A model generated the notes under the pieces. The model was not told the DNA's origin. It did not search any database and was given only the letters and a program-made list of their open reading frames with translations. DNA of 64,000 nt from Sutterella sp. (GTDB lineage Bacteria; Pseudomonadota; Gammaproteobacteria; Burkholderiales; Burkholderiaceae_F): NCBI GenBank assembly GCA_019418605.1, contig DYBN01000036.1:25335-89334 (forward strand), read 5' to 3'. Positions 53,763 to 63,905 of this stretch are shown here, piece after piece. The translations under genes and the position numbers were made by a program. Position 1 is the first letter of the stretch; each line of letters begins with the position of its first letter.

Positions 53763-55016
53763 ATGCCTTCGCTAAAACCACGACTTGGCTTTGTGCTTGC
53801 CTGCATCTTTCTTGATGCGCTGGGCATCGGCCTGATCGTGCCCGTGCTCCCGCGCTTGATCGGCACGCTTGCCGAGACGCGCGACGCGCAGACCTGGTGG
53901 TACGGCATGATCATGCTGAGCTACGGCGTGATGCAGTTTGCAAGCGCCCCGCTCCTTGGGGCGCTCTCGGACCGCTACGGGCGGCGTCCCGTGCTTTTGG
54001 CGGGCATCTGCGGGCTTGGCGTCATGTTTGCCGTCCCGGCCTTCGTGGCCTCGCTGCCCGCCATTCTCGCAAGCCGCATCGCGGGCGGCATGCTCTCGGC
54101 CAACATGGCCGTGGCGCAGGCCTATGTGGCAGACCTCACCACGGGCTACGAGCGATCGGCCGCTTTCGGAAAAATCGGCGCCGTTTTTGGCATCGGCTTT
54201 GTCGTGGGCCCGGCCCTGGGGGGCATTCTGGGGCAAAACGACCCGACGATTCCCTTTGTGGTCGCCTCGGCCGTGACGCTTGTCAACTTCTTCTACGGCC
54301 TCATTGCACTGCCCGAGTCGCTGGTTAAAAAAAATCTCCGTCCCTTGACGCTTGCGGCCAACACGCCCTTTGCCTCGCTCTCGGCCATGCTGCGCCACCC
54401 CAAGGCGCGGCTTTTTCTGCTCACGCTTGCGCTCACGGGCCTCGCGAACGGCATCATGCAGTGCACCTGGGCGCTCTACACCGAATTTCGCTACGGCTTT
54501 ACGCCGCTTCAGATCGGGCTTTCCGTTTTTGCGCTCGGCGCAAGCATCAGCCTTGTGCAGGGCTTTTTGCTGCAGCGGCTTCTGGCGCGCATGGACTCCT
54601 TTCTTATCGCAACGCTTGCCATTGCCTGCGGCGCCCTGTGCCTGGGAGCCATCGGGCTTTCAACGAGCGGCGCCCTCTCGGTTGTCTTTGTGTGCCTTTA
54701 TGCCTGCTCGGGCGCCATCAGTCCGCTTCTGACCGCGGCCATCAGCCGCGAGACGCCGCTCGACGCGCAGGGCAAGGCCATCGGCTCGGTGAGTTCGCTC
54801 AACTCTCTTACCGGCGCCATTGCGCCCGCGCTCGGCACGCCGCTACTGATGGTCACCACGGCGCACGCGCCCCAAGAGTTTCTCGCCGGCACCCCCTACC
54901 TTGCCTGTGCGCTGCTCTCTGCCCTGGCCCTGTGCCTGTTCATCGCGGGCAGCCGCAGGCTGCGCAAAAAGCAAAGCGATCAAGCCCCGCTTGACGAAAC
55001 GCTCGAAGACCTCTGA
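53763..55016 (+). CDS. MFS transporter of the DHA1 (TetA-like) type
   Basis: A 417-residue, 12-helix drug/H+ antiporter-type MFS protein. LDALGIGLIVPVLPRLIGTL starts helix 1, GALSDRYGRRPVLLAGI is motif A, and GKIGAVFGIGFVVGPALGG is motif C, an antiporter mark of the TetA/Bcr group. Substrate unknown; it is not safe to call it tetracycline resistance. Start at 53763 follows the usual MPSLKPRLG; a longer frame has no signal. Divergent from tamA and convergent with the ABC exporter operon. Confidence 0.85.
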   Translation: MPSLKPRLGFVLACIFLDALGIGLIVPVLPRLIGTLAETRDAQTWWYGMIMLSYGVMQFASAPLLGALSDRYGRRPVLLAGICGLGVMFAVPAFVASLPAILASRIAGGMLSANMAVAQAYVADLTTGYERSAAFGKIGAVFGIGFVVGPALGGILGQNDPTIPFVVASAVTLVNFFYGLIALPESLVKKNLRPLTLAANTPFASLSAMLRHPKARLFLLTLALTGLANGIMQCTWALYTEFRYGFTPLQIGLSVFALGASISLVQGFLLQRLLARMDSFLIATLAIACGALCLGAIGLSTSGALSVVFVCLYACSGAISPLLTAAISRETPLDAQGKAIGSVSSLNSLTGAIAPALGTPLLMVTTAHAPQEFLAGTPYLACALLSALALCLFIAGSRRLRKKQSDQAPLDETLEDL

Positions 55017-55067
55017 CAAAGACCAGCGAATCAAGGTTGCGCCTGCGCCAAAGCCGTGCGCCTTGCC

Positions 55068-56171
55068 TTAAATGCGCCGTCCGAAGTAGTAGCACGCAAG
55101 CGGCAGCGTCACGGCCGCCACAACGGCCGCAGGCCACATGGCGGCTGCAATCTGCACCCATCCCGCATCGGCCAGATAGATGCGGCGCACGGCCAGAAGC
55201 GCAAAGCGCAGGGGATCGGCGTAGGTGAGAATCTGCAGCCACTGCGGCATGTTTGCCACGGGCGTAAAAAGCCCGCTTAAGAGCACCATCGGCACAAGGA
55301 GCACGAAGGCCATCAAAAGCGCCTGCTGCATCGTGCGGCTGTAGGCCGAGATGGCCAAGCCGATTCCTACGATCGACAAAATGAAGACCACGAGCACGGC
55401 ATAGATGCGAAGGATGCCGCCCGCAAGCGGAATCTCAAACCACCAGGCGTCGATGGCAAAGATGAGCGTGCTCTGAAAGACGCCGATCACCACGGGCACG
55501 ACGGCCTTGACGGCCACGAGTTCACCCACCGTAAAGGGCGCCATCAGAAGCTGCTCGAAGGTGCCCTGCTCGCGCTCGCGCGCCACCGAAAGAGACGAGA
55601 GCACGATCACCTGCAGCATCGAGAGCATCACGATGAGCCCGGGCATGATGAACCACTGCGTGATGTTGTTGGGGTTATAGAGGTAGCGCGGGGTCACGAG
55701 CGCCTCGGTGCCGAATGTGCGCGCGGTCCACTCCTGTGCAATGACGGTGAGGTAGCCCGCCGCAAGCTGCGCGGTGGTCGAATTTCGCCCGTCGATGATG
55801 ACCTGCACGCGCGCGGGGCCGCCGTCGTGCAGGCTGCGGGCGAAGTCGGAGGCGACCGCCACCACGACGAGCGCGCGCCCCTCTTCAATGGCGCGCGCAA
55901 TCTCGCCCGTGTTGGCAAGCGTCTCGACGCGGTCAAAAATGGGACTTGCATCGATGCGGCGCACAAACTCTTCGCTTGCTTCGCTTTGCGACAAATCAAG
56001 CAGCGCGTAGGGCACGTAGTTGAGGTTGAAGGTGGCGATGTAGCCAAAGAGGATGACGTAGAGAATGATGGGCGCCACAAGGATCATGCGGCTTGTGCGC
56101 TCCTTGAGCGTGGCCGCAAGTTCCTTTTGAAGAAGCGCCCGAAAGCGCACGAGTGCCGCCGGCATGTTCAT
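55068..56171 (-). CDS. ABC-2 type permease (second subunit of HlyD/dual-ATPase exporter)
   Basis: A 367-residue permease: one N-terminal helix (about 26-48), a large periplasmic domain (about 50-165) and five C-terminal helices with the ABC-2 blocks VLSSLSVAREREQGTFEQLL and VLLVPMVLLSGLFTPVANMP. Near-paralogue of the preceding gene, so the two form a heterodimer. Last gene of the four-gene operon hlyD-ATPase-permease-permease. Confidence 0.9.
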   Translation of the reverse strand: MNMPAALVRFRALLQKELAATLKERTSRMILVAPIILYVILFGYIATFNLNYVPYALLDLSQSEASEEFVRRIDASPIFDRVETLANTGEIARAIEEGRALVVVAVASDFARSLHDGGPARVQVIIDGRNSTTAQLAAGYLTVIAQEWTARTFGTEALVTPRYLYNPNNITQWFIMPGLIVMLSMLQVIVLSSLSVAREREQGTFEQLLMAPFTVGELVAVKAVVPVVIGVFQSTLIFAIDAWWFEIPLAGGILRIYAVLVVFILSIVGIGLAISAYSRTMQQALLMAFVLLVPMVLLSGLFTPVANMPQWLQILTYADPLRFALLAVRRIYLADAGWVQIAAAMWPAAVVAAVTLPLACYYFGRRI

Positions 56172-56200
56172 CTTCTGTCTCTCTCCTTCACCGCACGGGG

Positions 56201-57328
56201 CTAATCGCGCAGCCTCTTGCGGCAGTGCCGCCAGGCAACGGCAAAGGCTGCCAGGGCAAACGCGGCGAGAATGAGCAAGTCCTTTGCGACCGTCTGCGCC
56301 ATGCCGCCCGTCAAAAACCCGATGCGAAGCAGCTCCATAAAGTACGCGGGCGGCAGCAGATAGGCAAAGCTCTCGGCCCAGGCCGGGGCCGTGCGCAGAT
56401 CAAAGATAAAGCCCGACAAGAGCACGGCGGGCAGAAAGCTCACAAGCACCGTGATCTGCGAGGCAAGAAACTGCGAGCGCGTCACGCTTGAAATCACAAG
56501 CCCGAGCCCCAGGCCCATCAGCAGATACAGGGCTGAAGCAAGAAAAATAACCGTGAGGCTGCCGCGCAGGGGCACCTCGTACAAAAAGAGAGCCGCGGCC
56601 AGACACAGCGCCCAGCCCGCCATGCCCAGAATAAAGTAGGGAATGGTCTTTGAAATCAAAAAGGCCAGAGACGAGGCGGGAGTGGCCATCAAGGCCTCCA
56701 TCGTGCCGCGCTCCCACTCGCGGGCAATGACAAGACTTGTCATCATGCAGCCCGTGATCGTAAGCACCACCACGAACAGGCCCGGCACCAGATACCAGCG
56801 GCTTTGCACCGACTCGTTAAACCACACGCGCGAGACGACTTCAACGCCTCCGGCAGCAGCGCTGCCGGCGTCGGAGGCGCCCGAGGCCGCCTGCATCGCC
56901 GTTGAGAGCGCCCCGTTGACGGCGTTTGCGGCCATCGTGGCGCGCGGCGCGTCAATGCCGTCGACAAGAAGCTGCGCGCGGGTGACGCCCCCCGTCTCCT
57001 CAAAGACAAGAAGCGCCTCCACCTCAAAGCGCTCAAGCGCCTGCATGGCGGGCGTGCGGTCTTCAAAAAACGTCACCTCAAACGTGGCGTTGGCCTCCAT
57101 CGCGTGCGAGACAAGGCTTGTCTGCGCGCTCAGAGCCGGCCGCACGATGCCAAGGCGCACGTTTCGAACGTCAAAGGAGAGCCCGTAGCCAAACAAAACG
57201 ATGAGCACGACCGGCAGCACAATGCCAAGCAGCAGCGCGCTCTTATCGCGGGCAATCTGCCGGCACTCCTTGACCGAGAGCGCCCAGGCGTGGGTGAGAA
57301 GCTGCGAGCCTGCGCGGGTTTTCTTCAT
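56201..57328 (-). CDS. ABC-2 type permease (first subunit)
   Basis: A 375-residue permease with N-terminal helix (about 30-50), periplasmic domain and C-terminal helices; MTSLVIAREWERGTMEALMA is the family loop. Its ATG overlaps the ATPase stop by 4 nt, so it is translationally coupled. Together with the second permease it should form the channel of a YhiI-RbbA-YhhJ-type exporter. Confidence 0.9.
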   Translation of the reverse strand: MKKTRAGSQLLTHAWALSVKECRQIARDKSALLLGIVLPVVLIVLFGYGLSFDVRNVRLGIVRPALSAQTSLVSHAMEANATFEVTFFEDRTPAMQALERFEVEALLVFEETGGVTRAQLLVDGIDAPRATMAANAVNGALSTAMQAASGASDAGSAAAGGVEVVSRVWFNESVQSRWYLVPGLFVVVLTITGCMMTSLVIAREWERGTMEALMATPASSLAFLISKTIPYFILGMAGWALCLAAALFLYEVPLRGSLTVIFLASALYLLMGLGLGLVISSVTRSQFLASQITVLVSFLPAVLLSGFIFDLRTAPAWAESFAYLLPPAYFMELLRIGFLTGGMAQTVAKDLLILAAFALAAFAVAWRHCRKRLRD

Positions 57329-59208
57329 GCGGCCTCCCTGGCTTTCGCCGGCCCTTCTTGGGAATTCTTGCCGCCGCGCGCAGCGAGCACGATGCGCACA
57401 AACGCCTCGTTCATGGTGGCGCTCTCGCCCCGAACTTCGGCGGGGGTGCCGAGCACGAGCGGACGTCCGGCGTCCTGAATGAGAATCCGGTCGCAGTAAA
57501 GGGCCTCTTCCATGAAGTGCGTGGTGACGATGATCGTGGTGCCGGCCTCTGACAGTGCCGTCATCCAGCGCCAGAACTGCCGGCGCGTCGGGATGTCGGC
57601 GCCGCTTGTGGGCTCGTCAAGAAAAAGAATCCTCGGCTGGTGCAGCAGCGCCACGGCCATGGCAAGGCGCTGCTTGAAGCCCCCGGAAAGAGAGCCCGCC
57701 TCGCGTCCCATGACCTCCGACAGACCAAAGGTCTCGGCCAGCGTCTCGATGCGCGAGGCGGCCGCCCTTCCCGTCAAACCGTAGGCACCCGCAAAGAAAA
57801 CAAAGTTTTGCCGCACGCTGAGCCCGGCGTAAAGAGAAAACTTCTGCGACATGTAGCCGATGTGCTCGCGCGCAAGCGCGCGGGACCTCCGCAGATCGAC
57901 GCCTGCGACGTGAAGCTCTCCTTCGCTTACCTCAATAAGCCCGCAGAGCATCTTGAACGTTGTGGTTTTGCCTGCGCCGTTGGGGCCCAAAAGCCCGAAG
58001 ATTTCGCCTCGGTGCACGTCAAAGGAGGTCTTGTCGACGGCCGTAAAGGCGCCAAAGCGCCGCACGAGGTTGCGCGCGCTGATGACGACATTGTCCCCTT
58101 CCCCTTGAGGTGCGGCGTACTCCCCTGCGCCTTTATCCTTGTGCCCGGAGCCCTGAGCGGAGGCATTGGGCGCTTTTGCCTCAAGCGCCGCGCGGGGAAC
58201 GCCTGCGTAGGAGGGGCGCCCGATGAGCGCCAGGCGCTTTTGCAGGTAGCCGTCTTCGAGCGTGGGCTCGCGCGGGACAAATCGCACGCCCGCAAAGGCG
58301 CGCTCAAGCGCCCCGATGTCGGCCTCGGGCATCAGCAAAAGCCGCACGCCGCGCGCCTCGGGCACGGCGTCAAGCACAAGGTCCGAGGAGTCAAGCAGCG
58401 CCGCCTGAAGGCTGCGCACGGCTCCCGTGGCGGCGTGCGCACGCTCTTTGCCTTCAGCCTGCGCCCGAAACGTGCGCCCGGCGGCGCTTTGAGCAAGAGC
58501 CTGCGGGGTGCCCGACAAGCGCACTTCGCCCTCTTCCAGGACGATCACCGCGTCGCACAGCGCCGCCTCGTCCATGTAGGTGGTGGCCACCACCACGCAC
58601 ATGTCCTCTTTTTGCGCGTTGCGCCGCAAAATTTCCCAGAGCTCTCTTCGCGACAAGGGATCAACGCCCACGCTCGGCTCGTCAAGAAGCAGAATTTTCG
58701 GATGGTTTAAAAGCGCGCAAGCCAGACCCAGCTTTTGCTTCATGCCGCCCGAAAGTTTGCCCGCGGGCCGCTCGGTGAAGTCCGTCAGGCCCGTCATCGC
58801 CAAAAGCTCCTCGGTGCGGGCCTTTCGCACGTGCGCCTCAAGATCAAAAAGATCGGCAAAAAGCGCAAAGTTTTCCGCCACGCTCAGGTCTTCATAAAGC
58901 CCAAAGCGCTGCGGCATGTAGCCGATCATCCCCTGAAGCCGCGCCGCATCCGCGTAGAGATCCTCGCCAAAGACTTCGACGCGCCCCGAAGTGGGCGGCA
59001 AAATCCCCGCCATGATGCGCATGAGCGTGCTTTTGCCCGCCCCGTCGGCGCCCACGAGCGCGCTCAGGCGCCCCGCCTCAAATGAAGCCGTCATGTTGCG
59101 CAAAATGGGCGTGCGCACGCCCCTTTCCGAGCGAACGACGTCTGCAAGCGAGAGCGCCGCGCACCGCCCGGGCGCAGTCTCTCGGCCTGGTTCGTGCGCG
59201 CTTGGCAT
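57325..59208 (-). CDS. Tandem ABC ATPase (RbbA/YhiH-like, without fused permease)
   Basis: A 627-residue protein with two complete ATPase domains: Walker A GADGAGKST and GPNGAGKTT; signatures LSGGMKQKLGL and LSGGFKQRLAM; Walker B ILLLDEPSVGVD and ILFLDEPTSGAD. Their linker (about 255-350) is Ala/Gly-rich. RbbA in E. coli fuses these ATPases to a permease; here the permeases are separate. It energises the ABC-2 pair encoded by the next two genes. Confidence 0.92.
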   Translation of the reverse strand: MPSAHEPGRETAPGRCAALSLADVVRSERGVRTPILRNMTASFEAGRLSALVGADGAGKSTLMRIMAGILPPTSGRVEVFGEDLYADAARLQGMIGYMPQRFGLYEDLSVAENFALFADLFDLEAHVRKARTEELLAMTGLTDFTERPAGKLSGGMKQKLGLACALLNHPKILLLDEPSVGVDPLSRRELWEILRRNAQKEDMCVVVATTYMDEAALCDAVIVLEEGEVRLSGTPQALAQSAAGRTFRAQAEGKERAHAATGAVRSLQAALLDSSDLVLDAVPEARGVRLLLMPEADIGALERAFAGVRFVPREPTLEDGYLQKRLALIGRPSYAGVPRAALEAKAPNASAQGSGHKDKGAGEYAAPQGEGDNVVISARNLVRRFGAFTAVDKTSFDVHRGEIFGLLGPNGAGKTTTFKMLCGLIEVSEGELHVAGVDLRRSRALAREHIGYMSQKFSLYAGLSVRQNFVFFAGAYGLTGRAAASRIETLAETFGLSEVMGREAGSLSGGFKQRLAMAVALLHQPRILFLDEPTSGADIPTRRQFWRWMTALSEAGTTIIVTTHFMEEALYCDRILIQDAGRPLVLGTPAEVRGESATMNEAFVRIVLAARGGKNSQEGPAKAREAA

Positions 59209-59234
59209 AGGTATCCCGTTCCTCTTGAGCCCGG

Positions 59235-60257
59235 TCAGGGTGCGGCCGGCGCCTGCAGCGCCCCGGAAGCCTTTGCGCCCTGCGGGCCGATTTCCATCGT
59301 CACGGGCATGCCAAGCCGCAGCAGCCCCTCGGGGTCGCTGATCGTGGCGCGCACCTCGTAGACCAGGGACGTGCGCAGATCTTCGGTCTGCACCGTCTTG
59401 GGCGTGAATTCGGCCACGGTCGAGACAAATCCCACCACGGCGTCAAACGTTTTGTCCGGGTAGCTGTCAACGCGCACCGCAACGTGCGCGCCCGGGGCAA
59501 TGCGCCCGAGGTTGACTTCGTCGATCCAAGCCCTCGCCCACATGGGTTCCATGAGCGCCATCTCGTAGACCGGCACCGAGGCGCTCACCATGTCGCCCGC
59601 CTCCTTAAGACGCGTGCGGATGACGCCTTCGCTCGGAGCCCGCAGCGTGCAGTTGGAAAGCGCTCGCCGCGCATCGGCAAGCGAGGCCTGTGCAAGCCGC
59701 AAATTGGCGCGCGACACGTCGATTTGCTCGATGCGCGTGCCGGCAAGAAGCAAGTCGAGCTCTTTTCTTGCGGCTTCTTCCTGCGCGGCCGATACCCGCG
59801 CCTGCGAGCACGCCTCGTCAACGCGCAGGCGCGTGGTTGCGTCCCCAAGCCGCGTCTCGCGGCTGCAGGTGCGCTGCGCGAGCTTTGCGCTTGCCTGCGC
59901 GGCGGCAAGCTGGGCGCGCGCCGCGTCGATTTCCTCCTGGCGCGAGCCCGCAAGCAGCAAGTCAAGCTCCTTTTGCGCCACCCCGACCTGCGCCTCGGCC
60001 GTTTCTAGCGCAATGCGATAGCGCGTGTCGTCAAGCTGCGCGAGGATCTCTCCTGCCTTGACGTGCGCGCCCTCGGTCACCTGCACGCGCGCAATACGGC
60101 CGCTTTCTTCAAAAGCGAGATTGACCGTGCGCAGATCGATGCTGCCGTAGATTTTCAAGACGCCGTCGTCCCTGCCGTAAAAGTCGTAGGCAGCGAAGGC
60201 GCCCACGAGCAGCGCAATAGCGGCAATGCCGGCAAAAAGAGCCTTTTTCGCGGTCAT
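59235..60257 (-). CDS. HlyD-family adaptor (YhiI-like)
   Basis: A 340-residue membrane-fusion protein: helix about 8-27 (LFAGIAAIALLVGAFAAYDF), lipoyl half VNLAFEESGRIARVQVTEGA, coiled-coil hairpin (about 80-205, with repeats of AQKELDLLLAGSR-like text) and the second half ending EIGPQGAKASG. The Met at 60257 is preferred; the longer frame adds a hydrophobic stretch without a ribosome site. First gene of the exporter operon. No outer-membrane factor follows, so it must use one encoded elsewhere. Confidence 0.88.
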   Translation of the reverse strand: MTAKKALFAGIAAIALLVGAFAAYDFYGRDDGVLKIYGSIDLRTVNLAFEESGRIARVQVTEGAHVKAGEILAQLDDTRYRIALETAEAQVGVAQKELDLLLAGSRQEEIDAARAQLAAAQASAKLAQRTCSRETRLGDATTRLRVDEACSQARVSAAQEEAARKELDLLLAGTRIEQIDVSRANLRLAQASLADARRALSNCTLRAPSEGVIRTRLKEAGDMVSASVPVYEMALMEPMWARAWIDEVNLGRIAPGAHVAVRVDSYPDKTFDAVVGFVSTVAEFTPKTVQTEDLRTSLVYEVRATISDPEGLLRLGMPVTMEIGPQGAKASGALQAPAAP

Positions 60258-60463
60258 GCTCTCAAAACGGGAAAAATGATTGTCGAAGAGGCCGGCGGGC
60301 AAAGCGCCCAGGCAGCACAAGAAAAGCCGCACCCCCGGGAAAAAGCCCGTCTTTCCGGCATTGTACGGCGCGCCGCAGGCCTCAATGCGAGGCGCCTTCC
60401 CTCACTCTCTCCTCAAAGGGCGCTCCCCTTGAAGGACCCCGCCCCGCACTTTTAAGAGAGCCT

Positions 60464-63304
60464 TCAAGCCTTTTCCTGCGCCTTGCGGCCCCTCGACGAC
60501 TTCTGCGCCTTTTTCGCCTCGCACGCCCTGAGTTCGGTCTCAAAAAGCCTTAAAAGCGCCGCGACGACTTCGGTTTCCGACATCGACGACTTAAAGCCGT
60601 AGGCCTGCATCACCAGCCTGTCGTTGGCCTCGTGCGCGGCGAGCAGATCATCGGGCATGGCGTTTAAGTCATAGAGCGCTGCCAGGGACGCGCCCGGATG
60701 CCGCCCGCGGGCGTCGAGAATGCCCTGCGCGGCCGCCTCGATTTTCTGCCTGAGGTCGGCGCTGACGGTCGGCCAGGGAAAGTTGTTGTAGACCAGATTC
60801 ACGGAATAGCGGTAGCGCATTTCCAGACGCCCGCAAATCGCGCGAACCCAAGCCATGTGAACGGATGACATCAGCACGCCAAATTCATAGAGCGTCGCGT
60901 TGGGGACGAGCCGGACGAGATTGCTGCACAAAGTCTCAGGGCCAACGAAGCCCATTGGAATGTATTTGCGCCTCTCCGAAGACGTTTCAGGGATGATGAT
61001 CGACGTACCGGCCGGCATGTTCTCCACATGAAACCGTCGGGGTTTCTCCGCCAACTTTCTCGTCCCTTCGCTTTTGCTCGCAAGGCGCAGGGCTCTTACC
61101 GCCTCCACCCGTTTTCGGCTCTGCGGCATGTTTTGCAGCTCTTGCGGCGGGCAGTCTCCCAGCCAGAGGCAATACCGAACCTTGGCGTTGATAAACTCTT
61201 CGGCGCCCAGCCAACGCTTGAAATATTTTTCCGCCTGCGGTTCATCCCTCACAAAAGCATCCTTCTGCTCCTGCGTGAAGAGATAGTTTCCTCCGTCAAT
61301 GGGCTTGTTTCCGATGCCCACCTGCGGTACGTCGCAAATTGGACTCGAGCGGTTGTAGATGAAAACATCCTCGGCATCGAGAAGGTACGCGTTGATGTGG
61401 CGCGCCTCCACCCTGCGGTCTGCGTCAAACAAATATTTGGGGCCGCTCGCGTCACGGCTAAAGCCAATGATGACGCAGTGCACGTGCGCCTTTTCCTCGG
61501 CCTCGCTGTCCCAAACGAACGTGCGCCAGGCAAAGTTGATGCATGCGCCGCCCGTCAGAATCGGCGCCCAAAGGTTGGCCACCTGCTGTCCCTGACAGAT
61601 GGAGTTTGTGGCGACAAAGGCCGTCTTGATCGACGGGTTTTGCGCCATCAGCCGGTCGGCCTGCCTGAACCAGCAGCCCACGTAGTCGATGTCTCCCGCG
61701 TTTTTCCAGCCTTTGCCGAATACGCCGACGAGATCGTCCTTTTGCTCCGGGCTCATGTTTCGGGCGCCGACAAAGGGAGGATTGCCGATGACGTAGTTGA
61801 GGTCAGAGGCCTCGATCAAGTCCGTCCAAGGCATTCTGAGCGCATTGCCGTGCTTGATGTTGGAGTAGGACTTGAGCGGCAGAAAGTCCAAATTCTGCTG
61901 AACGATGTCTTCGGTCTCCTGCATCATTTGATGCTCGGCAATCCACAGGGCCGTGCGTGCGACGGTCACGGCGAAGTCGTTGATTTCAATGCCGTAGAAC
62001 TGATCGATGTGAACCTGAATCGGGCTGAAGTCAAAGCCGATGGCCTGCTGGCCGTGCAGCATGACGCGCAGCGCCTCGTTTTCGAGCCGCCGAAGTTCGA
62101 GATAGGTTTCCGTCAGGAAGTTGCCCGAGCCGCAGGCTGGGTCAAGAAACGTGAGGGTCCCGAGCTCTTTCTGAAAGCGCTGCAGATGCCTGTTGCGCGT
62201 TCTCAGATCCTTGTACCTGGTGAGAATGTCCTTGTATTGCGCCCGCAGCCCGTCCATAAAGAGCGGATTGATCACCTTTTGGATATTCTCGACGGACGTG
62301 TAGTGCATGCCGCCCTTGCGCTGCGTCTCGGGATTGAGCGTGCTTTCAAACACGGCGCCAAAGATGGTCGGAGAAATATTCTTCCAGTCAAACCCTTCGG
62401 AGGCTTCAACCAGAAGAAGCCGCGCAATGTCTTCCGAAAAAGGCGGCACGACGATCGTGCGATCGTGAAAAAGTCCGCCGTCGACGTAGGGAAACTGAGA
62501 AAGAGACTCTTTGAGGTAGGGGTCGCGCTCGTTAACCGGCGTATCGAGCACCTCAAAAAGCGAAATCAGCGACTGGCGCATGTCCTCCACGGACGACTCG
62601 CGCATGTAGTCGTGAAACATGGCGTGCCGCCCGAACAAGCCTGAGTCTTCGGCGTACAAGCAGAAGGCAAGCCGCACGCAGAGAACGTTCAGACTCCTGT
62701 CGACTTCCGCGGGCGGGATTTTGTCGCCGTACTGCACGCGCAGCGCGCGGTAGATGCGTCCGATGAGCGCGCCGGCGCTGACGGAGAGCTGCACCTCGTG
62801 CGGCACGGAATTTGCATCCAGGTCGACCAGAACGGAAAGACTGCGAAAGCCCTCAGAGAAGTTCTCAAGCGAGACCACGACCGGGTCGGCCTGCTTGTCG
62901 TTTTGGTCATAGATGCGGAATTCGTCAAAGTTGCAGGTGACGATCCATCGGGGCTGCTCGTCAAGATTGAGCGCGGCCGCATACCTTTGGGCCTGCTCGT
63001 AGGGATCGAGCAGAGAGCCGTCGGACTGAAGCGCTCGCTCAGTGAGCGAAACGCCGCGCCCTTTCTGCTCGATCAAAACCTTCGTGTCGGGAATGTAGCC
63101 GTCGATGTAGCCGACGTGCCGCCCAGGGAGCGATACCCGCTTTTCAAAATCAATAAAACGCCGATAGGCGCCCTTGACGTCAAAGACATCCGAGAGCAGC
63201 GAAAGCCAAAAGGAGTGGGTGTCTTGTTTTTCGCGCCCAAGCTGCCGGGGCATCCATTCGGCTGCAAAGCGGGCAGCGTTCTGCCGCTGTTCACGATCGT
63301 TCAT
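60464..63304 (-). CDS. MmeI-like type IIL/IIG restriction-modification enzyme
   Basis: A 946-residue fusion of nuclease, methyltransferase and target recognition. The nuclease site is D68-X10-E79-Q-K81 (IDGYIPDTKVLIEQKGRG), the D-ExK pattern of MmeI. The helical linker follows, then SAM motif I LDPACGSGNFL (about 387-397) and the adenine-methyltransferase motif IV NPPF (508-511). The last ~300 residues include the target recognition domain, whose sequence decides specificity and cannot be predicted by eye. Such single-chain enzymes need no separate S subunit. No other R-M gene is next to it. A defence role is expected; methylation could be phase-independent. Confidence 0.93.
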   Translation of the reverse strand: MNDREQRQNAARFAAEWMPRQLGREKQDTHSFWLSLLSDVFDVKGAYRRFIDFEKRVSLPGRHVGYIDGYIPDTKVLIEQKGRGVSLTERALQSDGSLLDPYEQAQRYAAALNLDEQPRWIVTCNFDEFRIYDQNDKQADPVVVSLENFSEGFRSLSVLVDLDANSVPHEVQLSVSAGALIGRIYRALRVQYGDKIPPAEVDRSLNVLCVRLAFCLYAEDSGLFGRHAMFHDYMRESSVEDMRQSLISLFEVLDTPVNERDPYLKESLSQFPYVDGGLFHDRTIVVPPFSEDIARLLLVEASEGFDWKNISPTIFGAVFESTLNPETQRKGGMHYTSVENIQKVINPLFMDGLRAQYKDILTRYKDLRTRNRHLQRFQKELGTLTFLDPACGSGNFLTETYLELRRLENEALRVMLHGQQAIGFDFSPIQVHIDQFYGIEINDFAVTVARTALWIAEHQMMQETEDIVQQNLDFLPLKSYSNIKHGNALRMPWTDLIEASDLNYVIGNPPFVGARNMSPEQKDDLVGVFGKGWKNAGDIDYVGCWFRQADRLMAQNPSIKTAFVATNSICQGQQVANLWAPILTGGACINFAWRTFVWDSEAEEKAHVHCVIIGFSRDASGPKYLFDADRRVEARHINAYLLDAEDVFIYNRSSPICDVPQVGIGNKPIDGGNYLFTQEQKDAFVRDEPQAEKYFKRWLGAEEFINAKVRYCLWLGDCPPQELQNMPQSRKRVEAVRALRLASKSEGTRKLAEKPRRFHVENMPAGTSIIIPETSSERRKYIPMGFVGPETLCSNLVRLVPNATLYEFGVLMSSVHMAWVRAICGRLEMRYRYSVNLVYNNFPWPTVSADLRQKIEAAAQGILDARGRHPGASLAALYDLNAMPDDLLAAHEANDRLVMQAYGFKSSMSETEVVAALLRLFETELRACEAKKAQKSSRGRKAQEKA

Positions 63305-63905
63305 AAAAACCCGAAAGAAAAAGCCGGAAACAGAAAGGTTTTTAGCGCATCAACGCGTCATTTCCTGTCGCAAGGAAGAACTGGCCACTCCGAGGCTCGC
63401 GCCGCATCCCCGTGACTGCCACCGACCCCTACCATCCCGACTGACACGTGCGGCAACCATCAACGTGAATTTCTCAAAAATCGGCATAGCCTGAGCAGGG
63501 ATTCCGGTCAGTCTACTCGAATATCGTGCTTGCGCTCGCCGTGGGGAAAGAAGGCCCCGTCGAGCGACTTCTTGTCAAACTCATCTTCGCGCCCGCCACG
63601 CCGCATGGCTTAACCGGGCGGAATATTTCTTTCAGCAAGCCGGCACGGCGGGCGGCAAGGAACCTCCGCGCCAAAAGCAGGGAAAATCTGATCAAGCGCA
63701 TAGAGCATCAGCTTAAAGCCGCCAACCGCAAGCAAGTTGCCTTCGGCTGGAGCTGCAAGCCGGAGGATACGGAAAAAGCCTTTCCGCCCAAGAGCAAGGC
63801 TCCGGTACCTGCCATGACTTCGAAGGTACCGGAGGTCGGATTAAATACTTGCAAACGCTGCGCCAAGGCGCCGGCTCGCCCCTTGAAACCAGTCTTCCTG
63901 CTGCT
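63305..63905. other. Decayed region downstream of an FAD reductase, no intact gene
   Basis: On the minus strand one frame reads RILRLAAPAEGNLLAVGGFK-LMLYALDQIFPAFGAEVP, meets an in-frame stop at 63610-63612, and continues with GREDEFDKKSLDGAFFPHGE-RKHDIRVD before a stop at 63508-63510. It looks like a degraded gene but I do not recognise the family. A perfect 10-bp inverted repeat sits at 63800-63834. Confidence 0.35.
63800..63834. repeat. Perfect inverted repeat downstream of the window-edge reductase gene
   Basis: CTCCGGTACC (63800-63809) and GGTACCGGAG (63825-63834), 15-nt loop. No T-run on either strand. It lies 72 nt after the stop of the minus-strand flavoprotein, so could be an mRNA 3'-end structure. 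Confidence 0.5.

Noticed and set aside
53763..55016. Tetracycline resistance gene tetA
   Set aside because: Family-level similarity (DHA1 antiporter) only; many such proteins have other substrates and there is no tetR neighbour.
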